This document shows, piece after piece, positions 1 to 5,333 of a DNA stretch of 5,333 nt. Origin of the DNA: an uncultured Devosia sp. (lineage in GTDB: Bacteria > Pseudomonadota > Alphaproteobacteria > Rhizobiales > Devosiaceae); the NCBI GenBank assembly GCA_934553185.1, contig CAKTFF010000182.1, forward strand, positions 1 to 5,333, given 5' to 3'. A program made the translations under genes and the position numbers. Under the pieces are notes generated by a model. That model searched no databases. It worked only from the letters and a program-made list of their open reading frames with translations, and was not told where the DNA came from. Positions within the stretch are counted from its first letter, which is position 1; each line of letters begins with the position of its first letter.

Positions 1-2966
1 CGCAGCAGTTCGAGGCCCAGCTGATCGCGACCGCCATCGATCATGGCACGGGCTTCAAGCACGCGGCGCTGCCGCTGGAGTGATTCCGGAATGTCCGGCA
101 GACGCGTGGCATTGAGAACGCGCAGAGCCTCCTGGGGCTTGCGGTCGGCCAGATAGATGATGGCGAGGTCGGCGGCGATCTGGGTTCGGGCAACGCCGCG
201 CAACCGGTTGTCGAGCTGGTACTGCAGCAGCTCGGCCGCCTGCGGCAGGAGATCGACGCGCACCAGGCGCCGGGCAAGATTGCGGATCATCTCGTCGCCG
301 CGCGCACCAGCGGGGGTGAGCTGGCGAAAATCGTAGTAGAGGCCCAGAGCGTCGACCGGTCCCAGCTGGTCGGCGACACCATCAAGAAACAGCTGCCCGA
401 ACATGCGCTGCGCTTCATCGCGCAGAGCATTGACCGGCGGGCTTTCGGGATAGTTGGCCACAGCCTGCTGCACGGTCTCGAAGCCCTGGCGGTAATCACC
501 GTCGCGGAAATAGAACTTGGCCAGCATGGTCAGCATGTCGGCTTCAAGCGCCGTACCGCGCCAAAGCATTGCCTCTGCCGAGAGGGTCGTCGCGGCCTTT
601 TCGAGGTTGAGGCTGCCCTGCTCGTCCAGCAGGCGCAGGGTGCGGTAGATGGCTTCAGCGCGCGTCGGGCGGATGTCGGCTGCGATCACCTGCCCATAGG
701 TATCGATGGCTTCTGTTGCGCGCCCCTGCCCTTCATCGATACGGCCGGACAGCAAATGATAAAGGCTCGACTGTTCCGGATCGAGCCCGGCAAGATCGAT
801 GGCGTCGATGAAGCGTTCGGCGACCGCCCAGTCACCGGTTTCCACCGCGGCACGGGCGGAGGCCAGGCGGAACATGGTGCGCACCCAAAGCGGGTAGCTG
901 TCGACGATGCTGTTGGCTTCCACCGCGTCCAGGATGGCGCCCTTGAAGTCGGCGCTGTCGGCACGAGCGATGGTGCGCCACAGGAGGGTATCGATCTCCT
1001 GGCTGAATGAGGGCGCGTTGAGGATGTCGAGGGCTTCGGCAGGGCGGCCCGCCAGGATGTCGGCAAGGGCCCTCGTCATGCGCAGCTTACGCGTCAGGTC
1101 CTTGTTCTGAAGGTCTTCCGACAGCACGTCGAGCACACCCACCGCCTCGAGCGCAAAGCGGTTGGCCACGTAATACTGCGCCAGATCGAGCCGGAGCGCG
1201 TCCCGGTCAGCGCCCTGCGCGTCGGCTGCCTGGAACAAGAGCTCGCCAACATGGTGGTTAAACGCACCGAAGTCGCTCTGCTCAAGCGCGCCGAGATCGA
1301 TGAAGTTGCCACGCATGGCCTGGGCCACGCCATCACCAAGATTGCGGAGACCGTCGGCTGCTGAAACCGTCAGTCCACCCGAAGTGGAAAGAACGGCCAG
1401 ATCATTCTCGATAGCCAAGTCGAGGCTGGCGGCTTTCGGCTTGATCACCAGCCCATGGATGCTGCGCAGGGCCGAAAACTCCACGAAGTCGAGCGTGCGC
1501 GTGACGCCCCGCGCCGGCGGATAGGCGGTGACCACTTTAAGTTCGTCGCCGATCAGAGGATCACGGAATTCGTGGACGCGGCCGGGCCGGACCACGTCCG
1601 CAGCGATCTCGAAATTTCCCTCGAAGTCGCGGCGGCGGCGCAAATCGATCGGCTCGGTGGGGCTGAGCATGATATCGCCCAGCGACAGCACCCAGGCGCG
1701 ACCTTCCGAGCCCAGCGTGGCAAGGCGATCCTGGGACAGGTCGAGCCGAACAATCTGCGTGTCGGCGGCGTGCATGACGGCAAAGTCGCTGGCCAGCGCC
1801 CCAAGCGCCTCGGAGCGCTCCGGGGGCTCGATGCCCGACACTGTGTCGAACACCATCCAGACCGTGTCGCCGCGTCGGAAAACAGCGGCAGGCGTGTCTT
1901 GCTCGAAGGGAAACACCACGCGCACGGTCGAGCCAAGCACGCTGACAAAGGGCGTCACGGTCTCGGCGACAGCATGGGGAAACGCGGCGTCGACCTGCTC
2001 GGCTTCCGAACCCGCCTCCGTTGTGCTTTGGGCATGGGCGGCGTCGGCATGGGCAGTTGCCCCATGTTCACCGGCAAGGCTGGCCGCGGAAAAGGTCGGC
2101 AGGCCTTCGCCGGCAATATCGACATCAAGGACGAACTGCCGGGGATTGTTTTCGTAAAAGCGCGGCGTGACACCTTCGGCCAGGGCCAGGGTGACCACGG
2201 CGCCATCGGGCGTGGTGGATGTTTCGACCGAAGCAATTTCAGGCGGAAGGTCGGCGGCGAAATCGCGCATGTCGATCTCCACCGGCCACTCAAAGGCGAT
2301 GTGGCTAGCCTCGCCCTCCTGCACATATTCGGCCTTGGTGGGAATGGTCCAGTCGAATTGTACGCGGACAAAGGTGGCGTTGCGGCCAATGCGGACGCTG
2401 GCTTGCGGCGCCAGTTCGGCGACCTCCGCAGCCTTGCGTTGGCGTTCTGCCTCGATGGCTGCAAGGCGCTCGCGCTCGGCCAGTTCATCGACCACATCCT
2501 GCGGCAAAGCCGGCGGCATGCCCTGCCAGCTTGTCGGCATCAGATCGATAAAGAGCTTTTCGCCGGCTTCGGTGCGGTTGAAGTTGAACGATGAACGCAG
2601 TCCGAGGCGCAGCCCGCGCCCGTCGGGGTCGATGCGCGCCACTGAAAGGTATGGCGCCATGGTGTTGCCGACGTCGGGCAGGATGATCGACACCTCGTCG
2701 TCGAACTCAAGCGAGAGGACGCCATTGTCGATGCGCATGCGGTAAGGCGGTAGATCATCGCGGCCGGGAAAGCTCAGCACCAGGCGGCCATAGCCTTCTT
2801 CCTGGGTGGCAAAAAGCTGTCCCTGCTCTTGGCCCACTGCCGGCGCGGCTACCGCGGCAACCGAAATGGCAATGCCGAGGAGAGCACCCCGCCATGATGA
2901 CCGCAAACCAGCCTTGATCGCGGTCTTCACCGGCTTCTGCCCGCCCGACACACTGCGTGTGTCCAT
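1..2966 (-). CDS. Large exported beta-rich/TPR-like protein of the flagellar cluster (3' end outside window)
   Basis: One uninterrupted frame of 988 whole codons runs from ATG 2966 off the left edge with no stop, so the C-terminus is unknown. No in-frame start exists upstream before a TAA. A GTG at 2930 (codon 13) is a good alternative: it leaves VKTAIKAGLRSSWR followed by the hydrophobic core GALLGIAISVAAVAA, a more typical signal peptide, with cleavage near AVA or AVG (residues 38-45). Parts: AMIN-like beta units at about 50-143, 189-284 and 337-431; a charged helix at about 157-186; a His-rich linker at about 297-330 (GEHGATAHADAAHAQ); a fourth beta-rich segment at about 451-533; then TPR-like helical pairs from about 555 to the edge (for example AVETGDWAVAERFIDAI, GRATEAIDTYGQVIAAD, YFRDGDYRQGFETVQQAV, LADRKPQEALRVLNA). 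I do not recognise a named gene; similar proteins are annotated only as tetratricopeptide repeat proteins. A periplasmic motor-scaffold or stator-associated role is inferred from export, build and neighbours. Confidence 0.85.
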   Translation of the reverse strand, partial: MDTRSVSGGQKPVKTAIKAGLRSSWRGALLGIAISVAAVAAPAVGQEQGQLFATQEEGYGRLVLSFPGRDDLPPYRMRIDNGVLSLEFDDEVSIILPDVGNTMAPYLSVARIDPDGRGLRLGLRSSFNFNRTEAGEKLFIDLMPTSWQGMPPALPQDVVDELAERERLAAIEAERQRKAAEVAELAPQASVRIGRNATFVRVQFDWTIPTKAEYVQEGEASHIAFEWPVEIDMRDFAADLPPEIASVETSTTPDGAVVTLALAEGVTPRFYENNPRQFVLDVDIAGEGLPTFSAASLAGEHGATAHADAAHAQSTTEAGSEAEQVDAAFPHAVAETVTPFVSVLGSTVRVVFPFEQDTPAAVFRRGDTVWMVFDTVSGIEPPERSEALGALASDFAVMHAADTQIVRLDLSQDRLATLGSEGRAWVLSLGDIMLSPTEPIDLRRRRDFEGNFEIAADVVRPGRVHEFRDPLIGDELKVVTAYPPARGVTRTLDFVEFSALRSIHGLVIKPKAASLDLAIENDLAVLSTSGGLTVSAADGLRNLGDGVAQAMRGNFIDLGALEQSDFGAFNHHVGELLFQAADAQGADRDALRLDLAQYYVANRFALEAVGVLDVLSEDLQNKDLTRKLRMTRALADILAGRPAEALDILNAPSFSQEIDTLLWRTIARADSADFKGAILDAVEANSIVDSYPLWVRTMFRLASARAAVETGDWAVAERFIDAIDLAGLDPEQSSLYHLLSGRIDEGQGRATEAIDTYGQVIAADIRPTRAEAIYRTLRLLDEQGSLNLEKAATTLSAEAMLWRGTALEADMLTMLAKFYFRDGDYRQGFETVQQAVANYPESPPVNALRDEAQRMFGQLFLDGVADQLGPVDALGLYYDFRQLTPAGARGDEMIRNLARRLVRVDLLPQAAELLQYQLDNRLRGVARTQIAADLAIIYLADRKPQEALRVLNATRLPDIPESLQRQRRVLEARAMIDGGRDQLGLELL
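2947..2963 (-). repeat. Perfect 7-bp inverted repeat just inside the annotated start of the beta/TPR gene
   Basis: The plus strand reads GACACAC-TGC-GTGTGTC, with arms fully complementary around a 3-nt spacer. It begins one base after the ATG at 2966-2964. In the mRNA it would form a 7-bp stem with a triloop over codons 2-7. It could be a dyad operator, a structure affecting initiation, or chance. If translation really begins at the GTG at 2930, the dyad lies in the leader instead. Confidence 0.5.
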
Positions 2967-3010
2967 GGGCGAAGCTTCTGCTTCATCAACACGGAACGCA
3001 CGGATTACAC

Positions 3011-3055
3011 ATTATCTGTGCTGATCCTAGCGCGAGCCGCTTAACGTCGCCTTAC
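3011..3055 (-). promoter_or_regulatory. Possible CtrA-type box and -10-like hexamer upstream of the large beta/TPR gene
   Basis: The 96-bp gap between the MotE-like stop (3063) and the next ATG (2966) is the only intergenic DNA here. On the plus strand 3041-3055 reads TTAA-N7-TTAC, one base from the alphaproteobacterial CtrA core TTAA-N7-TTAA; the minus strand reads GTAA-N7-TTAA. A minus-strand GATAAT lies at 3016-3011, about 24 bp downstream of the box, with no good -35 hexamer 17 bp before it. That would fit an activator-dependent promoter. CtrA controls flagellar genes in many alphaproteobacteria, but a single near-match in AT-containing spacer DNA is weak evidence. Confidence 0.3.
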
Positions 3056-3062
3056 CCTCGAA

Positions 3063-4223
3063 CTATTGACCAACGATCTGCGGCAGGGCCGCGAGATCGT
3101 CCGGCGTCATTTCGGCTGCGGGCTTGTCGGCAAGATCCGCCATTTTGACGGTAAGCTCCTGGGCGCGGGCAGAGTCCATTTCCGCAAGAATTGGCGCCAT
3201 CTTGCGCGGGCTCATGGTCTTGGCGACGCGCAGCAGCACGTCCATGTCAAGATTGTTGAAGATGGTGGCAGCATCCTTGGGCTTCATCGACTCGTACATG
3301 GCGACAATGCCCGCGAACTGCCCGCTTTCCATTTCGGTGCGCTGATCGACGAGGCTGGCAATCTGCGCTTCCAGCGCCTCCAGCGTGGTCGTGCGCTCGG
3401 CGATGCGCTTTTCGGCGGCATCGACGATCGAGGCACGCAGGGTCAGGTCCTGCTCATACTGCTGCAGCTCGGCGCGGCGGGCCGCGAGGCGCTCCAGCAA
3501 TTGCCCTTCGGTGGGCGTCGTGCCGTCGCCGCCACTCAGGGGCGCGGTGCCGTTGCCGGTGATTTCACGCGGAACCGCGTCGCCGGATGGGAGGCAGTCG
3601 ATCATCGAGGCGGCAAAGCTGTTGGCCGGCTCGGGCGCATCGGCCGGCTCGGCTTCAGCCGGAGACTCGCCGTGGTCACCAGCGGCTTCAGCCGGAGACT
3701 CGCCGTGGCCGCCGCCTTCGGCAGCATCGCCTTCAAGAATGATCTCGCCACTTTCGGTGAGCGTGGCATCGGCTTCAAAACACGCGACGTTCGGCTGTTC
3801 GGCGTGCGCCTGCTCGCCCTGGGCAGTTGCCTCGCCATGGTCTTCACCTTCAGCTGCGGGCGCCGCGCCATGATCCGTGCCGGCAGGCTCACCAGCCGGT
3901 GCTGCGCCGTGGTCTGCTGCTGGCTCGCCTTCGGCTGGAGCGGCGCCATGACCGCCGGCCTCTTCGGCCTGCCCGCCCATTGTGGGCGCAGGATCAACGA
4001 GGGTCGGGCTCGCATCCTCAAGCGTTGGCTCCGCCAAGGGCGTATTGGCCCAATCCGCGTCCCCTTCGCCGCTTGGGGCGGCAGCGCCACCGCCGCCTGC
4101 CGCCTGCGCCGTGCCCATGCCGGTCAGCACATAGCTGCCATTGGCGACAAGGCCCAGAGTCTTGAGGACGAGGAGCGCGGCGATGGCCAGAACAACAACC
4201 GGCAGGAGGCGAATACGGTTCAA
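3063..4223 (-). CDS. motE: MotE-like flagellar protein with MgtE_N-like domain and His-rich repeat region
   Basis: 386 residues from a TTG start to TAG at 3065-3063. Order of parts: a membrane anchor or uncleaved signal (residues 5-28, LLPVVVLAIAALLVLKTLGL); an Ala/Gly/Glu/Pro low-complexity stretch (about 38-235) with H-G repeats such as HGAAPA and HGESPAEA; a probable coiled coil (about 238-298, LLERLAARRAELQQYEQDL onwards); and an MgtE_N-like helical domain (about 302-366), with motifs FAGIVAMYESMKPKDAA, IFNNLDMDVLLRVAKTM and SPRKMAPILAEMD. That C-terminal pattern is characteristic of the MotE family (COG3334). S. meliloti MotE is a periplasmic chaperone for MotC folding. This protein appears longer than the classical rhizobial MotE, mainly through the repeat region. 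All seven histidines (92, 105, 118, 129, 140, 173, 184) lie in the repeats. The only cysteines are C148 and C210. The start overlaps the upstream stop (TTGA). The family call is firm; that it acts exactly like S. meliloti MotE is inference. Confidence 0.8.
   Translation of the reverse strand: MNRIRLLPVVVLAIAALLVLKTLGLVANGSYVLTGMGTAQAAGGGGAAAPSGEGDADWANTPLAEPTLEDASPTLVDPAPTMGGQAEEAGGHGAAPAEGEPAADHGAAPAGEPAGTDHGAAPAAEGEDHGEATAQGEQAHAEQPNVACFEADATLTESGEIILEGDAAEGGGHGESPAEAAGDHGESPAEAEPADAPEPANSFAASMIDCLPSGDAVPREITGNGTAPLSGGDGTTPTEGQLLERLAARRAELQQYEQDLTLRASIVDAAEKRIAERTTTLEALEAQIASLVDQRTEMESGQFAGIVAMYESMKPKDAATIFNNLDMDVLLRVAKTMSPRKMAPILAEMDSARAQELTVKMADLADKPAAEMTPDDLAALPQIVGQ
3639..3971 (-). repeat. 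Degenerate His-Gly/Ala/Pro/Glu repeat region inside the MotE-like gene
   Basis: Residues about 85-195 consist of short imperfect units, most beginning (D/G)HG and running on as AAPA, EATA or ESPAEA. Histidine spacing is 13, 13, 11, 11, 33 and 11 residues, so an 11-residue period dominates and the 33-residue gap is three periods. The DNA units are diverged in the 5' half of the region and nearly identical at the 3' end (see the direct repeat at 3650-3708). The region is probably disordered and periplasmic. Confidence 0.7.
3650..3708 (-). repeat. Two exact 26-bp direct copies, period 33 bp
   Basis: Positions 3650-3675 and 3683-3708 are identical (plus strand begins CGGCTTCAGCC and ends CTCGCCGTGG). 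They are separated by 7 bp, giving a 33-bp period that keeps the frame and encodes two 11-residue units starting HGESPAEA. The exact identity points to recent in-frame duplication inside the MotE-like gene. Confidence 0.9.
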
Positions 4224-4654
4224 GCCGCGGCTCCCCGTGTACGGACGCGGGTGGACAGCTGCTCAAGGGCGGACTGGACCTTGTTGGGCTGTTCGGGTGG
4301 CGGCTCGATCGCCTGCGCTTGCCGGGCAAAGCTGGTGATGCGCGCGATGCGCTCCATCACAGCGGTGCCGGCGTGAACATGATTGGCCAGCTCGACGCCG
4401 AAGCGTTCGGCTTCTTCCAGCCGGGCGTTGAGGGCCAGGTCGGCCTCGACGGCGGTCTGCTTGAGTTCCTTGATCGCCTGATTGGCGAGGTTGGTGGCGC
4501 CGACGAGGTCCGCCACCATCTGGCGCATCACGTCCTTATCGGCATGGAGGCGCTTGAGGCGCCCGTTGAGAACAATGCAGTAGCCGATTGTCAGCGCCAG
4601 CAAAATGGCGACCGCCGATTCAACAAACAGCCCAAGCGGCAGACCGAACATCAT
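4220..4654 (-). CDS. DUF6468-type single-pass membrane protein of the flagellar cluster
   Basis: A small protein of 144 residues (143 if the second ATG is used) with no known biochemical activity. Residues 8-30 form one hydrophobic membrane segment (FVESAVAILLALTIGYCIVL). A basic stretch follows (NGRLKRLHADKDVMRQMV), and then long helical, probably coiled-coil, sequence to about residue 115 with little Gly or Pro. The C-terminal tail is Pro/Gln/Arg-rich. The NGRLKRL..K..M..LV...N.A..AI..LK pattern and the position directly after fliM match alphaproteobacterial proteins annotated as DUF6468; this assignment is from memory. The ORF overlaps fliM at its start and the MotE-like gene at its end (shared TTGA at 4223-4220), so the three genes probably form one translationally coupled unit. 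A flagellar accessory role, such as C-ring or stator assembly at the inner membrane, is inferred from context only. Confidence 0.75.
   Translation of the reverse strand: MMFGLPLGLFVESAVAILLALTIGYCIVLNGRLKRLHADKDVMRQMVADLVGATNLANQAIKELKQTAVEADLALNARLEEAERFGVELANHVHAGTAVMERIARITSFARQAQAIEPPPEQPNKVQSALEQLSTRVRTRGAAA
4231..4236 (-). promoter_or_regulatory. Ribosome binding site deciding the TTG start of the MotE-like gene
   Basis: The minus strand reads GGGGAG, then 7 nt (CCGCGGC), then TTG at 4223-4221. The G-rich purine stretch at normal spacing supports the TTG as a real start despite the rare codon. The membrane segment that begins four residues later also supports it. The next ATG in frame is at residue 36, after the membrane segment. 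Confidence 0.55.
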
Positions 4655-5333
4655 CGTCCTTCCAGTTTCTCGTCAATGGCTTCAAAGGCCGCCATGGTGA
4701 CCTTGGGCGGGGTGAGCGGGCGCGACACGCGCACCGAGACATGATTGCCGATATGGCCCATGATCGCTTCGGTGAGTTCGACATTGCCGCAGCGCAGCCG
4801 CACCGGATCGGACGGGGTCCGCTCAAACATCACCGTATCGCCCGGCTTCATCGACAGCATGCGCGACAGGGGCAGATCCTGCTCGTGGAGAACGGCCTCG
4901 ATCTCCACGTCAGCCGAATAGATCTCGGTGGCGAGATGGCCTTCCCAGATCGGATCGCGGCCGAACTTTTCGCCCATGAACATCTGCAGCAGCTGCTCAC
5001 GGATCGGCTCGATGGTGGAATAGGGCAGAAGGATTTCGATCTTGCCGCCGCGATCATCCATCTCGATGCGCAGCTCGATCAGGATGGCGGCATTGCCCGG
5101 CCGGGAAATGGCGGCAAAGCGCGGATTGGTTTCCATGCGCTCGAGGCGGAAATTGACATTGGTCACCGGCTCGAAGGCGCGGTGAGTGTCTTCAAGGATC
5201 ACCTCGATCATCCGGCGGGCCAAGGCCATTTCGATGGTGGTATAGGGGCGTCCCTCGACGCGGATATTGCCGCCGCTGCGCCGACCGCCGAGCAGAACGT
5301 CGATCATGGAATAGATGAGGCCCGAGTCGACGG
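4651..5333 (-). CDS. fliM: FliM, flagellar motor switch protein (5' truncated by window edge)
   Basis: FliM forms the middle of the cytoplasmic C-ring, binding FliG, FliN and phosphorylated CheY to set the direction or speed of flagellar rotation. The frame is open from the right edge (first whole codon at 5331-5329) to a TGA at 4653-4651, giving 226 visible residues. FliM proteins usually exceed 300 residues, so about 100 or more N-terminal residues, including the CheY-binding segment, lie outside. The visible part starts inside the middle domain (VDSGLIYS, then IDVLLGGRR and VEGRPYTTIE, matching the E. coli pattern around GGDG and VEGREFTPVE). It continues through LLPYSTIEPIRE and ends in the SpoA/FliMN_C domain (HEQDLPLSRMLSMKPGD, then the GNVELTEAIMGHIGNHVSVRV stretch at about 4810-4720). 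The ATG at 5307 is internal, because the frame and family similarity continue upstream. FliN does not follow; a DUF6468-type gene overlaps the stop instead. Confidence 0.95.
   Translation of the reverse strand, partial: VDSGLIYSMIDVLLGGRRSGGNIRVEGRPYTTIEMALARRMIEVILEDTHRAFEPVTNVNFRLERMETNPRFAAISRPGNAAILIELRIEMDDRGGKIEILLPYSTIEPIREQLLQMFMGEKFGRDPIWEGHLATEIYSADVEIEAVLHEQDLPLSRMLSMKPGDTVMFERTPSDPVRLRCGNVELTEAIMGHIGNHVSVRVSRPLTPPKVTMAAFEAIDEKLEGR
4657..4663 (-). promoter_or_regulatory. Ribosome binding site for the DUF6468 gene
   Basis: The minus strand reads GGAAGGA inside the last codons of fliM, just before two consecutive ATG codons (4654-4652 and 4651-4649). The spacing is 2 nt to the first ATG and 5 nt to the second, so the second ATG is the better-placed start. 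It would share one base with the fliM stop (TGATG). This arrangement suggests translational coupling to fliM. Confidence 0.6.

Noticed and set aside
1455..2594. A 379-residue open frame on the plus strand.
   Set aside because: It lies fully opposite the large beta/TPR gene, whose minus-strand translation has a signal peptide, repeated beta units and TPR-like helices. The plus-strand product has no recognisable domain or good ribosome binding site; long antisense frames are expected in GC-rich coding DNA.
41..2758. Several minus-strand frames of 60-200 residues in this interval.
   Set aside because: They are out of frame with the single continuous reading frame from 2966 to the left edge, are Ser/Arg/Pro-rich and show no family features.
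1..2966. Identification of the large gene as motC.
   Set aside because: MotC of rhizobia is far shorter as I recall it, and I cannot see its signature. Proximity to motE suggests only a similar role, so no symbol was given.
3032..3050. Possible terminator hairpin after the MotE-like stop (GCGA...TCGC).
   Set aside because: The stem is only 4 bp with an 11-nt loop and no T-run follows on the minus strand, so it does not qualify as an intrinsic terminator.
3639..3971. A CRISPR array or intergenic satellite suggested by the repeated DNA.
   Set aside because: The repeats keep the reading frame, encode regular 11-residue units and lack distinct spacers, so they are protein-coding repeats.
3066..4376. 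A 436-residue open frame on the plus strand, rich in Arg and Gly.
   Set aside because: It is antisense to the MotE-like gene and part of the DUF6468 gene, both well supported by domains and coupled starts. Its composition mirrors the opposite strand's codon use.

Overview
The window is a GC-rich piece of an alphaproteobacterial flagellar gene cluster. Every gene I can support is on the minus strand, so transcription runs from the right edge (5333) towards the left edge (1). The evidence for this lineage is a recognisable FliM, followed by a small DUF6468-type membrane protein and a MotE-type protein with an MgtE_N-like C-terminus. As far as I know this combination is restricted to Alphaproteobacteria. 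A Devosia-like member of the Hyphomicrobiales would fit, but the genus is only a guess.

Layout in transcription order. (1) 5333-4651: the C-terminal two thirds of FliM, the flagellar C-ring switch protein; its 5' end lies outside the window. (2) 4654-4220: a 143-144 residue single-pass membrane protein of DUF6468 type, whose start overlaps the fliM stop. (3) 4223-3063: a 386-residue MotE-like protein with an unusual TTG start that overlaps the previous stop. It has an N-terminal membrane anchor, a long His/Gly/Ala/Pro/Glu repeat region, a coiled coil and an MgtE_N-like helical domain. (4) 3062-2967: a 96-bp gap, the only intergenic space, holding a near-consensus CtrA-type box and a -10-like hexamer. 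(5) 2966-1: one uninterrupted reading frame of at least 988 codons that leaves the window at the left edge. It encodes a large exported protein with a signal peptide, three AMIN-like beta-rich units, a fourth beta-rich segment and a long TPR-like helical array. It has no stop inside the window.

How they may work together: FliM is cytoplasmic and the other three products are predicted to be membrane-bound or periplasmic. The first three genes are translationally coupled. The fourth follows in the same direction and may have its own promoter. MotE of Sinorhizobium meliloti is a periplasmic chaperone for the motility protein MotC. By analogy, the MotE-like protein here may serve the large beta/TPR protein next to it. 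That large protein has the general build of a periplasmic motor scaffold (beta-rich N-terminus, TPR superhelix, as in PflA of Campylobacter) and is the best candidate in the window for an under-described system. This functional link is inference; the sequence shows only the domain layout and the gene order.

The plus strand has long open frames opposite the large genes, but these look like antisense shadows. I see no RNA genes, mobile elements, CRISPR arrays or convincing intrinsic terminators.
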